A stretch of DNA of 64,000 nt, from assembly GCF_015291665.1 (NCBI RefSeq), contig NZ_CP030048.1:3224001-3288000 (forward strand). The letters run 5' to 3'. Under the pieces are notes generated by a model. That model saw only the letters and a list, made by a program, of their open reading frames with translations. It was not told the origin of the DNA and did no database searches. The DNA comes from Bradyrhizobium sp. CCBAU 53338. Lineage in GTDB: Bacteria > Pseudomonadota > Alphaproteobacteria > Rhizobiales > Xanthobacteraceae. Numbering within the stretch: the stretch's first letter is position 1; each line of letters begins with the position of its first letter. Below are positions 8,615 to 16,768 of this stretch, piece by piece. The position numbers and the translations under genes are program-made.

Positions 8615-10147
8615 ATGCTGCTGACTAGGCGTCAGTCGCTCGCACTGGGTGCGAGCGCTTTTCTGAGTGAAGTACTTTTCGCAAATTCGCATGCCATCGC
8701 CGCCGGCAAGGATACGCTGACGATCGCATTCAACGTCAACGTTCCGTCGTTCGATCCGACGTCCGGTCCATCCTCCGTCAATCCGACGATCCAGGCGATC
8801 TACCGCTCGATCTTCGACCAGTACATCGGCCAGAAGCCGGATCTCACGTTTCAGCCTGGACTTCTGACTGGGTGGGGTTGGAACGAAGACAAGACCAAGC
8901 TCTGGATGGATGTCAGAAGCGGCGTAACTTGGCACGATGGATCGCGTTTCAGTCCGGAAGACGTTGTGTTTTCTCTTGAGCGCGCAGCCAAAAAGGACGG
9001 AGGCAACCCGGTCCAGTTCATCTGGGCAACTGCCGCAAACTACAAGATCGACGGAAATCGAATCACGGCTGACGTGGTGCGGTACGAGCCAACCTTTTTT
9101 ATGTGGATGGCTTTCCTCACCGGCTTCGTACTGCCGAAGGCTTACTACGAGAAGGTGGGCGCGGAAGGCTTCGAAAAGAAGCCGATTGGGACCGGGCCGT
9201 TCATGGTCGAGGAATATTCCGGTAATGCTTTCCTTCGCCTGAAGGCCAACCCGAACTACTGGGGTGCCAAGCCGGCGTTCCAGACGGTGATTTTCAAGTT
9301 CATGCCCGATGCCACCACCCGCGTGGCCGAGATCGAATCCGGCTCATCCGACATCACGCTGGAGGTGTCTTATGAAGAATATGACCGGTTGATCAACAAG
9401 CAGGGTCTTGCCGGCGTGGCAGCGCCAATCTCCGATATCGGCATGATCTTCATCACGAACAAGGACGTGATGCTTGACAAGAACGTTCGTTTGGCGGCGA
9501 TCCATGCCATAGACAAGAAGGCGATCGTCAGCCGTCTGCTGCGTGGCTACGGCGTGCCGATTGATACGCTCGAGGCGCCTGAGTATTCGGCCTACGATCC
9601 TTCGATCAGGACGCAATACGACCCAAAAAAGGCCGTCGAACTGCTCAATGCCTCAGGCTTTTCGCCGGAGAAGCCCGTCAAGTTCACGATCCAGACAACG
9701 CGCGGCTTCAAGCCTAAAGATTTCGAGATGATCCAGGCGATCGTCGGCATGTGGCGCAAGGTTGGCATCGAGGCCGAGATCGAGGTTTACGAGATTGCCA
9801 AGCACTTCGAGCTTCGTACTACTCACAAACTGGCGCCGGCTGCCTTCTACAATTGGGGCAATGCGATCGCCGACCCGACAACCTCGACGGGCTTCGCCAT
9901 GTTCGGTCCCTCGCCACACTCAGCTTGGAAATCGGATGATCTCGATGCCAAGATCGGTCCGCTCTGGGGCGAAAAGGACGAAAAGAAGCGCATCGAGGGC
10001 TGGAAAGCGGTCGACAAGTACATCGCCGAGCAGGGCTACGTTATCCCGCTGCTGCAGTATGTTCAGCCGATCGTCTACAAGTCGGAGCTGAGGGTTACAC
10101 CAAATACATCGGGTGCGCTGCAGCCGACCCTTGTGGCGCGCGCGTGA
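8615..10147 (+). CDS. ABC transporter substrate-binding protein, family 5 (peptide/nickel/opine type)
   Basis: 510-residue periplasmic solute-binding protein of the SBP_bac_5 family. The N-terminus LLTRRQSLALGAS has a twin arginine followed by a hydrophobic stretch and AIAAG, suggesting Tat export. Family landmarks are WKxW-like WNEDKTKLWMDVRSGVTWHDG, the FSPEDVVFSLERA stretch and PIGTGPFMVEEY. The start at 8615 follows GAGGGGAGGGG; the frame extends upstream without a ribosome site. It is the first gene of a five-gene importer. The partner operon suggests an aromatic amino-acid-derived or peptide-like ligand, but that is inference. Confidence 0.9.
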   Translation: MLLTRRQSLALGASAFLSEVLFANSHAIAAGKDTLTIAFNVNVPSFDPTSGPSSVNPTIQAIYRSIFDQYIGQKPDLTFQPGLLTGWGWNEDKTKLWMDVRSGVTWHDGSRFSPEDVVFSLERAAKKDGGNPVQFIWATAANYKIDGNRITADVVRYEPTFFMWMAFLTGFVLPKAYYEKVGAEGFEKKPIGTGPFMVEEYSGNAFLRLKANPNYWGAKPAFQTVIFKFMPDATTRVAEIESGSSDITLEVSYEEYDRLINKQGLAGVAAPISDIGMIFITNKDVMLDKNVRLAAIHAIDKKAIVSRLLRGYGVPIDTLEAPEYSAYDPSIRTQYDPKKAVELLNASGFSPEKPVKFTIQTTRGFKPKDFEMIQAIVGMWRKVGIEAEIEVYEIAKHFELRTTHKLAPAAFYNWGNAIADPTTSTGFAMFGPSPHSAWKSDDLDAKIGPLWGEKDEKKRIEGWKAVDKYIAEQGYVIPLLQYVQPIVYKSELRVTPNTSGALQPTLVARA

Positions 10148-10197
10148 ACGCAAACGATGTTGGCGCCGCACGGCTTGCGGCACGAGTCTTCGGACGT

Positions 10198-10223
10198 CCC
10201 GTGCCGGTAAAGACCGGCACGGG
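10198..10223 (+). promoter_or_regulatory. Stem-loop between binding protein and permease genes
   Basis: CCCGTGCCGGT (10198-10208) pairs perfectly with ACCGGCACGGG (10213-10223) around an AAAG loop. That gives an 11-bp stem 50 bases after the binding-protein stop and 18 bases before the permease start. No T-run follows. Such hairpins after solute-binding-protein genes are known to stabilise the upstream mRNA or partly stop transcription, so that binding protein is made in excess over membrane subunits. Confidence 0.7.
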
Positions 10224-10241
10224 CAAACCAGGGCTTTGGCA

Positions 10242-11249
10242 ATGATTGCAATGGCCCTTTTTCGGCGACTGACCACGGCAGCCGGTACGCTCGCCGGTGT
10301 GGCGATCGTCGTCTTCGTGCTGCTTCGAATCGTTCCGGGCGATCCGGTGGCGATGATGATTTCTCCTGGCGCCAGCGCGAGCGACGTTGCTGCGCTACGC
10401 GCGCATTATGGGCTCGATGGTAGCCTGCTCTCGCAATTCGGCATTTGGCTCAAGGCGCTGTTGAACGGCGACCTTGGGGTTTCCATTTCGCTTCGTCGCA
10501 GCGTTATGGAGGTGCTCCTCGAGCGGCTGCCGGCAACGCTCGAGCTTTGTATCGCCGCCCTGGAGCTTGCTGCTCTCGTTGGCGGCACGGTTGCCATCAT
10601 CGGAACCGTTTGGCGCAATTCGTGGGTCGAGGACCTGATCGACGCCGTCAACGGACTTTTGCTCGCCGTGCCGGATTTCGTCTGGGCTCTCGCTCTCGCC
10701 TTGCTCCTTGGCGTGTTCTGGCCGGTCCTTCCACTCTCCGGGCGTCTGAATCCTGGCGTGGCCTCTGGCATGGCCACTCCATTCTTTTGGACGGAGAGCA
10801 TTTTGCGGCTTCGGTTCGACATGTTTTGGGATCTCTGCCGCCATCTCGTTCTGCCAGTTTTCGCGCTGGGTCTGCCGCTCGCCGCGGTGATCGCTCGCGT
10901 ATTGAAAGGGGCGCTCATCGAAGCGATGGCCCAAGACTATGTTCTTCTGGCAAAGCTGAAGGGAATGTCCCGGTTACGCCTGGTGCTTCAGGAAGCATTG
11001 GGTAACGCGATCGGTCCGACACTTGCGCTGACTGGTGTTCAGTTCACATTCCTGGTCGGCGGAACCGTCATCACCGAGCGCATTTTTGCCTATCCGGGCA
11101 TCGGCAATATGGCCATCGATGCGGTCATCAACCGTGACCTTCCCCTCATCCAAGGGCTCGTCCTCGTCTTTGCCGTGATCTTCATCGCGGTCAACATGCT
11201 GGTTGATCTTCTGCAGCTCGTCTTCAATCCGAGGCTGCGTCATGGATGA
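10242..11249 (+). CDS. ABC transporter permease, DppB type
   Basis: 335-residue inner-membrane permease with the DppB/GsiC pattern: an N-terminal helix ending VVFVLLRIVPGDPV, then a periplasmic loop and a cluster of five further membrane segments. The cytoplasmic EAA loop reads EAMAQDYVLLAKLKGMSRLRL. The ATG at 10242 is used (an alternative ATG follows at 10251); the ribosome site is weak, consistent with regulation by the upstream hairpin. The stop overlaps the next gene by 8 bases. Confidence 0.9.
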   Translation: MIAMALFRRLTTAAGTLAGVAIVVFVLLRIVPGDPVAMMISPGASASDVAALRAHYGLDGSLLSQFGIWLKALLNGDLGVSISLRRSVMEVLLERLPATLELCIAALELAALVGGTVAIIGTVWRNSWVEDLIDAVNGLLLAVPDFVWALALALLLGVFWPVLPLSGRLNPGVASGMATPFFWTESILRLRFDMFWDLCRHLVLPVFALGLPLAAVIARVLKGALIEAMAQDYVLLAKLKGMSRLRLVLQEALGNAIGPTLALTGVQFTFLVGGTVITERIFAYPGIGNMAIDAVINRDLPLIQGLVLVFAVIFIAVNMLVDLLQLVFNPRLRHG

Positions 11250-12153
11250 TGCTGTCTCCCTTTCCGGACCTACGAGAGTGATCCAAGCGCAGTCCAACAT
11301 TGGCTGGCGTCCGCGCCTGGCGAGGTTGGTGACAGAACCGAAGATCGCGATGGGCGGTGGGTTTATCCTTTTGCTCGCGATCGTGGCGGTCCTGGCTCCA
11401 TACATCGCGCCGCATGATCCACTTGATCAGGACTTGATGACGACGGCGCTTCCACCTGCGGGCTTTGTCGGTGCTGAACCAGGTTATGTGCTGGGGACCG
11501 ACAATCTTGGTCGAGATGTTTTGTCGCGGCTGATCTACGGTACCCGCATCGCGCTGATCGTCGCGTTCGTGGCAGCGGGCCTCGCGGCCGCCGTCGGCAC
11601 CACGCTCGGGCTGCTGGCCGGCTGGTATCGAGGCACGGTGGACGCGGCGATATCCAGGTTGGTCGACATCTGGATGTCCTTTCCCCCCGTGCTGCTGTCC
11701 ATCTTGCTGGTGGCGGTGATCGGCTCGGGAGTGACGTCCGTGATCGCAGCCATCGCCATTATCGACTGGACGCGCTTCTGTCGGGTCATTCGCGCCGAAA
11801 CCATGGCGCAAGCGCAGCAAGATTACGTGCTCGCCGCTCGCGCGGTCGGCTATCGGCGCCTGCACATCCTGTTCCGGGAAATCTTTCCCAATATCCTGCC
11901 AGTGCTGTTGGCGCTCGTAAGCCTCGAGATGGGCATAGCGGTGATCGTTGAGGGCATTCTCTCCTTCGTCGGCCTCTCGGTGTCCTCGGAGACGCCGACG
12001 TGGGGCGGCATGATCGCGGAGGGCCGCCAGTATATCCACCAGACCTGGTGGGTTCTGGCCGCGCCACTCGCAGCTCTATTCGCCACCGTGCTGTCCTTCA
12101 ATCAGTTGGGCGAAGGCTTGCGGCGGGCTCTCGATCCGGTCTTGCGCCGATGA
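11242..12153 (+). CDS. ABC transporter permease, DppC type
   Basis: 303 residues. An N-terminal cytoplasmic stretch is followed by a membrane helix and the family motif HDPLDQDL...GTDNLGRDVLSRLIYGTR. The permease core and the EAA loop MAQAQQDYVLAARAVGYRRL come next. It pairs with the DppB-type protein to form the membrane channel. The ATG at 11242 overlaps the upstream stop by 8 bases, so the two are translationally coupled. Its own stop overlaps the next start in ATGA. Confidence 0.92.
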   Translation: MDDAVSLSGPTRVIQAQSNIGWRPRLARLVTEPKIAMGGGFILLLAIVAVLAPYIAPHDPLDQDLMTTALPPAGFVGAEPGYVLGTDNLGRDVLSRLIYGTRIALIVAFVAAGLAAAVGTTLGLLAGWYRGTVDAAISRLVDIWMSFPPVLLSILLVAVIGSGVTSVIAAIAIIDWTRFCRVIRAETMAQAQQDYVLAARAVGYRRLHILFREIFPNILPVLLALVSLEMGIAVIVEGILSFVGLSVSSETPTWGGMIAEGRQYIHQTWWVLAAPLAALFATVLSFNQLGEGLRRALDPVLRR

Positions 12154-13025
12154 CCAATTCAATCCTCAAAATCAGCGATTTGCATGCGATTTCCGACCTG
12201 GACGGTCGGCGGATCTTGCGCGGAGTCAGCCTCGACGTTGCGCCAGGCCAGACCCTCGGTCTGGTTGGCGAAAGCGGAGCCGGCAAGTCGTCGATAGCCA
12301 AGGCGTTGCTGGGAATATTGCCCCGGACCGTGCGAATAGCCTCGGGGCGTATCATATTCGATGGGCGCGATCTGCGGGAGCTTCCCGAGCGGGAGCTCAA
12401 TCGGATATTCGGCGACCAAATTGCGCTGATCCCGCAGGATCCGCTCACCGCCTTGAATCCCGGGCGCCGCATCGAGCGTCAGCTCACGGACGGTTTGCGT
12501 CTGCGCCGCAAGCTGCCGTGGAGGCAGGCGCGAATTCGCGCGCTTCAGTTACTCGAAGAGGTACGGATCCGGGAGCCAGAGCGCGTCATGCGCTCCTTCC
12601 CGCATGAACTTTCCGGAGGAATGCGCCAACGCGTTCTTATTGCAGCAGCGTTCGCTCTCGAGCCAAAGCTCATCATCGCGGACGAGCCGACCACGGCTCT
12701 GGACGTCACCGTTCAGAAACAGGTCTTGCGCCTGATGCGGGATCTGCAGACGCATCACCGAACGGCAATTGTGTTCGTCACTCATGATCTTGGTGTGGTT
12801 GCTCAGATCTGCGATCGGGTGACGCTCCTTTTCGAGGGGCGCGTCGTCGAAGCCGGGACGACCGCAGAGATGCTGGAGACGCCTCAGCACCCCTACACCA
12901 AGGCGTTGATCGCCGCAGGTCCACGCTACGATCGGCCGGATGCCGGACTGCAACCCGTGCCGGACGGGATCATCAGCGCACTCCGGGCCGATATTGTCGC
13001 GTCAGACGGAAGAACTCATGGCTGA
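12150..13025 (+). CDS. ABC transporter ATP-binding protein, DppD type
   Basis: 291-residue ATPase of the oligopeptide/nickel importer class. It has Walker A GESGAGKSS, Q-loop LIPQDPLTALNP, signature LSGGMRQR, Walker B LIIADEPTTALD and the H-loop THD. The C-terminal HPYTKALIAA is the usual OppD/F extension, although the four-cysteine cluster seen in some family members is absent. It starts in an ATGA overlap with the permease gene. Confidence 0.93.
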   Translation: MTNSILKISDLHAISDLDGRRILRGVSLDVAPGQTLGLVGESGAGKSSIAKALLGILPRTVRIASGRIIFDGRDLRELPERELNRIFGDQIALIPQDPLTALNPGRRIERQLTDGLRLRRKLPWRQARIRALQLLEEVRIREPERVMRSFPHELSGGMRQRVLIAAAFALEPKLIIADEPTTALDVTVQKQVLRLMRDLQTHHRTAIVFVTHDLGVVAQICDRVTLLFEGRVVEAGTTAEMLETPQHPYTKALIAAGPRYDRPDAGLQPVPDGIISALRADIVASDGRTHG

Positions 13026-13875
13026 TACCTTGATCGCAGCGAACGGCATCGAAGTCGTTTACGGCGCACGCCGTCGCACCGGGCGAGGGGCGGTCGGCGG
13101 CATGAAGGTTCTTCACGGCGTCGATATTTATATCGATCGTCACGAGACAGTTGGGATCGTCGGCGAATCAGGTTCAGGCAAATCCACCCTGGGTCGCGCA
13201 CTGCTGAGGCTGACCGATGTCGCTGCCGGCAGCATTGCGTTCGAGGGGCGCAATATAACGCATCTGCCGGATTCGCAGATGGTTCCTCTGCGGCGACGCA
13301 TGCAGATGATCTTTCAGGATCCTATGAGCTCGCTCAATCCACGGCGAAGCATACGCCAGATCTTGACCGAACCCCTGCTTTTCCACCGTGTCGCGACGGA
13401 TAAAGCCGACGCGGAGCGGCGCGTGCGACGATTTTTCGAGCGAGTCGCTCTGCCGTTGAGTTGCCTGGATCGCGCTCCGCACGAACTATCAGGCGGGCAA
13501 CGGCAGCGTGTCGGAATCGCGCGCGCGGCGTTGCTCGAGCCGGATTTCGTCCTGGCCGACGAAATTGTTTCCGGACTCGACGTGTCGACGCAGGCACAAA
13601 CCCTCAACCTCCTGAAGGATCTCTCACGCGAAATGGGGCTCGCGATGGCCTTCATCAGCCACGACCTCTCGGTGATCCGATCGGTCTGCGACCGCGTGTA
13701 CGTCATGCGTCACGGAGTGATCGTCGAGCACGGTCGATGCGACGACGTTTTCGCGCACCCCAAGGATCCATACACCCAACTTCTCATCGATGCGATCCCG
13801 CTGCCGCGCATCGACGCGGGTTGGCTTAATCGAGGACGGTTGGAGGAAATCAGCGAAGGATCTTTGACGATCTGA
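13018..13875 (+). CDS. ABC transporter ATP-binding protein, DppF type
   Basis: 285-residue second ATPase of the importer: Walker A GESGSGKST, signature LSGGQRQR, Walker B VLADEIVSGLD and H-loop SHD. The Walker B downstream residues are IVSGLD rather than the more common PTSALD; the catalytic glutamate is kept. The start overlaps the upstream gene by 8 bases. It completes the SBP-B-C-D-F set, so the whole importer is present and intact. Confidence 0.93.
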   Translation: MADTLIAANGIEVVYGARRRTGRGAVGGMKVLHGVDIYIDRHETVGIVGESGSGKSTLGRALLRLTDVAAGSIAFEGRNITHLPDSQMVPLRRRMQMIFQDPMSSLNPRRSIRQILTEPLLFHRVATDKADAERRVRRFFERVALPLSCLDRAPHELSGGQRQRVGIARAALLEPDFVLADEIVSGLDVSTQAQTLNLLKDLSREMGLAMAFISHDLSVIRSVCDRVYVMRHGVIVEHGRCDDVFAHPKDPYTQLLIDAIPLPRIDAGWLNRGRLEEISEGSLTI

Positions 13876-13969
13876 TCAGCGTACGCGGAAGCGGCACCTC
13901 AGTCCATCCTGTTCCTGATCGATACAACGGGGGCAGATAACTTCGATGACGGGTGGGTCTCGAGGATGC

Positions 13970-14160
13970 GTTGCGTCATGTCGACAAGGTCGCGACCTGA
14001 TCACGGCGATCGCAAAAACAGACGAAGCGGCTTGCTCTGAATGCGAGAATTGAGGCGCGGGCGGGCATCCTAAGCGCCGGATTTGCAATCGTTGCGCAGG
14101 AAGTGAAGGAGCTTTCGAGCCAAAGTGCATAGACTGAGATCGCATCATCCATGATGCAAC
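13970..14160 (+). pseudogene. Remnant of a methyl-accepting chemotaxis protein signalling domain
   Basis: In frame from about 14031 the sequence reads LALNARIEARAG, then FAIVAQEVKELSSQSA and a TAG stop. This is the hairpin tip of the MCP signalling domain (compare [13 protein letters not shown]...[15 protein letters not shown] in the intact protein at 43822-45234). A preceding DLITAIA piece is in another frame. No start, ligand domain or membrane segment remains, so this is a decayed fragment. Confidence 0.75.
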
Positions 14161-14291
14161 GCGAGGTGGAATCATAGATAAGGCTACAAGCATCGACTTA
14201 ACATCTATCGGATAAATGTGGAGGTGCGTCGGCTGATTCCTCGTCCTGAGATGCGTGTACATGGGCGCGAGGTGAGGTCGGCCACAACAAT

Positions 14292-14738
14292 GTGGAGACG
14301 ACTGCTGTGACCTACAATGCGGTACGCACGATCCAGTTCGGACAGTGCGATCCTTCGAGTCTCGTCTATTTTCCGACCTACCTCGATATTCTGGTGGGGG
14401 TGGTCGAGGAGTTCTTTGAGGAGATTGGCTTCGCCTGGCCGACTCTCATTCGCGAGAGAAAACTCGGACTTCCGACGGTTCGGCTTGATGTTACATTCAA
14501 GCAACCCGGCTTTCACGGCGACCGATTGAATTTCGCGCTGCGCGTAAGGCAGATCGGAACCTCATCACTCGATCTAAATCACCACATTACCCATCAGGAC
14601 AAAACGCTCTGGTTGGCAGACCAGAGGATCGTTGCCACGTCACTCGAGACCCATAGCGCAACGGAATGGCCAAGCGATCTCCGCTCGGCGCTGGTTCAAC
14701 GCCTTGACCACCAGGGCGCGCCGCCGCATGGCGAATAG
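14292..14738 (+). CDS. Acyl-CoA thioesterase, 4-hydroxybenzoyl-CoA thioesterase-like
   Basis: 148-residue single hotdog-fold protein. The catalytic region FGQCDPSSLVYFPTYLD matches the aspartate motif of 4-hydroxybenzoyl-CoA thioesterases. It starts with GTG at 14292. A second GTG at 14307 has GGAG nine bases upstream and may be the true start (143 residues). It lies between the importer and an isatin-hydrolase-like cluster. A thioesterase here could release CoA from blocked aromatic thioesters. That role is inferred. Confidence 0.8.
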   Translation: METTAVTYNAVRTIQFGQCDPSSLVYFPTYLDILVGVVEEFFEEIGFAWPTLIRERKLGLPTVRLDVTFKQPGFHGDRLNFALRVRQIGTSSLDLNHHITHQDKTLWLADQRIVATSLETHSATEWPSDLRSALVQRLDHQGAPPHGE

Positions 14739-15502
14739 CAGGAAATGAAACGTGACCACAACAACCGTCCGGGAGGTTCAGGAAATCGACCACTGCGACT
14801 TTGGCCGGATCCCCACTCGTGACAAGGCGCTGTTGGCGGCAGCATCAACCAACGCAGTTAGACGGTCGAGATCGATTTTCGAGGTGAAGAGTCCGTTGTC
14901 GAACAGAACAACGCCATTCACGATTACCGTCTGTGCTCTCGCGCTTCCATTGCCGTAAACGAAATCGGCATCAGAGTTTCAAACCTGCTCGGCATCCAAT
15001 AGGTAGCCGTCGAAAGCGGCGGGATCGGCGGCCTTCCTCGCTTCGATCGAGTCGATTCCAAGGTCATCCGCGCATCGGTGCCATAGCCCATGCGTCCAAC
15101 ACCCAGGTTTTAAGTTGGACGGCGTTCGGCCATCCAGTTGGTTGCCTTTTGGACAATCGGTGCAGATCATGTTTGCAAAGCTTTGACCTACGCTTTATCG
15201 AACTTCCTCAAAGTCGCGTGAGAAAGTGCGCTGGTGGGAGGCGAGGGGGCGGAGGCGGCGATCCCGGCCATCGGAGTCCTCTATTCGTGTTTACCGTGAT
15301 GCTGTTGCTCAATTATGAGTCAGATCACCTAACGCAGAATAGCCCTTCGACGGCTCTGAAGCATGGCGGCTTCCACCGCACGCAGAGTGCAGAATAATCG
15401 GTAGCTTGAACGGCTTGTGGCATCGAGATAGGCGGGAGCCGCGCCTCCGAGATGCGGCTTCCGCAATTCGCCAACCACTGTGTAAGCAGAGGGGCGTGGC
15501 CT
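14739..15502. other. Intergenic region with one gene remnant
   Basis: Apart from the amidohydrolase remnant (14778-15175), the 330 bases from 15176 to 15502 hold no feature that I recognise. The region lies between converging transcription units. Confidence 0.4.
14778..15175 (-). pseudogene. Remnant of an amidohydrolase/deaminase C-terminus
   Basis: Reading the minus strand toward the stop at 14778-14780, the frame gives ARAQTVIVNGVVLFDNGLFTS and further residues. This is the C-terminal strand pattern of cyclic amidohydrolases of the AtzA/TrzA/SsnA class (TVIVDGKVVLENGxF). An in-frame TGA interrupts it at 14979-14981, and GIDSIEARKAADPAAFDGY upstream corresponds to the usual GSIEVGKKADLVL stretch. 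A frameshift precedes that. The metal-binding domain is gone. Confidence 0.65.
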
Positions 15503-16117
15503 TCAGTGGCCTGGATTCTTCGGATCCCATAGCTTGACGTTCGATGTCTTCTCGTACGCCATACCCTGCGGATACGTGATTGCTTCGAACTGCAGTCCCC
15601 AGGGAGCCTTAAAGTATAGGATCGACTGACCGGCGGCTGCCCCTTCGGTAATCGGGATAGGACCGGCGAACGTCTGAACGCCTTTGGTCTTGAGATATTC
15701 GGCCGCGGCCTTGATGTCATCAACGTAAAGGGCGATGTGGTAGCCGCCTACGTCGCTGTTTTTCGGTTGAACGACCTTTTGATCGGGCGAGCTGTAGCTG
15801 AAGAGCTCGATATTTGAGCCCGATCCACAACGAATGAGAACGATCTGATTGATGACAGCGTGCTTATCGACGTCGAGCACATCCTGCATGAAGGTGCCCT
15901 TGTCATCAGAGAACGGACCGAAGGCGGTTGCCTTCTGGCAGCCCAGGATGTCCACGAAGAAGTTGACGGCCTGGTTCATATCGGGAACGGTAATGCCGGT
16001 GTGGTCGTGACCGCGCAGTGTTGGTAGACCTTCGGCCTTTGCAGACGAGGAAACTACAAGGAGGGAAAGGCCTGCTGCGAATACACGCGCGACACGCGTA
16101 GAGCTAGTCCCTGACAT
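15503..16117 (-). CDS. Exported VOC (glyoxalase/dioxygenase fold) protein
   Basis: 204 residues. The N-terminus TRVARVFAAGLSLLVVSSSAKAEG is a Sec signal peptide with cleavage likely after SAKA, so the protein is periplasmic. One vicinal-oxygen-chelate domain follows, with candidate metal ligands His in GHDHTGITV, His in GGYHIALYVDD and Glu in GLQFEAITYP. That is the H-H-E order of glyoxalases and extradiol dioxygenases. The start at 16117 has AGGA nine bases upstream; a longer frame overlaps the MarR gene. It is the last gene of the minus-strand unit with the MarR regulator, flavoprotein and cyclase. The reaction is unknown. Confidence 0.8.
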   Translation of the reverse strand: MSGTSSTRVARVFAAGLSLLVVSSSAKAEGLPTLRGHDHTGITVPDMNQAVNFFVDILGCQKATAFGPFSDDKGTFMQDVLDVDKHAVINQIVLIRCGSGSNIELFSYSSPDQKVVQPKNSDVGGYHIALYVDDIKAAAEYLKTKGVQTFAGPIPITEGAAAGQSILYFKAPWGLQFEAITYPQGMAYEKTSNVKLWDPKNPGH

Positions 16118-16241
16118 TTGGGATGATCCTGTGATTTCGGAGAAAGCCCGGCGCGCGATGCGGCTCGAGCTGATGATCGGTGCTTCTGGACTAAAAAATG
16201 AAATTAGAATATCAGGGCACAGCAAGGCCTCCCTGATCTGA

Positions 16242-16748
16242 TCAGATTTCGTGCTTTCGGATATTGCGCAGAACCTGATGCAGGGTGTTGACGAACGAAC
16301 GGTACTCTTCTTCCTGGACACCATCGAACAGCTGCCGGAACTGTTCGTAGAGGATCGGCCAAATCTTTTCGAAAGCCTGTCGGCCCTTTTTGGTAATTGA
16401 AACGTCGCGGATCCGCCGATCGTCCGGTCGAGCGATCCGACGAATGAGGCCTTGCTCTTCGAGTTCGTCGAGGGTGCGGCTCATCGTGGATTGCTGCGTG
16501 ACCGTATAAACGGCGAGTTCGTTGATCGTGATAGATGAATTTAGGCTGAGGATCGCCAACACCCGCATATCGGTTGTCGTGATGCCTAGCGCTTTCAGCG
16601 CCTCCGCCATGTTGGCATTGTAACGCGCGGCGATGCGGTTGATCAGATAAGGGGCGAAATGATTGATACCGATTTCGCCAAGGGTAGGCCGGGGGGCTTC
16701 CTGGTCGCTCCCATCCTGCATGATGTTGCCGTAAAAGCGCTCGTTCAT
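16242..16748 (-). CDS. MarR family transcriptional regulator
   Basis: 168 residues with the winged-helix core VLAILSLNSSITINELA, recognition helix VTQQSTMSRTLDELEEQGLI and wing RIARPDDRRIRDVSIT. The start at 16748 has GAGGGAC upstream. It lies 20 bases after the flavoprotein gene in the same orientation. MarR proteins often repress aromatic catabolic operons and are released by aromatic ligands or their CoA esters. The palindrome at 21095-21118, over the promoter of the CoA-thioester operon, is the best candidate binding site in this window. That link is inference. Confidence 0.9.
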   Translation of the reverse strand: MNERFYGNIMQDGSDQEAPRPTLGEIGINHFAPYLINRIAARYNANMAEALKALGITTTDMRVLAILSLNSSITINELAVYTVTQQSTMSRTLDELEEQGLIRRIARPDDRRIRDVSITKKGRQAFEKIWPILYEQFRQLFDGVQEEEYRSFVNTLHQVLRNIRKHEI

Positions 16749-16768
16749 GAAAGTCCCTCATGAGACGG

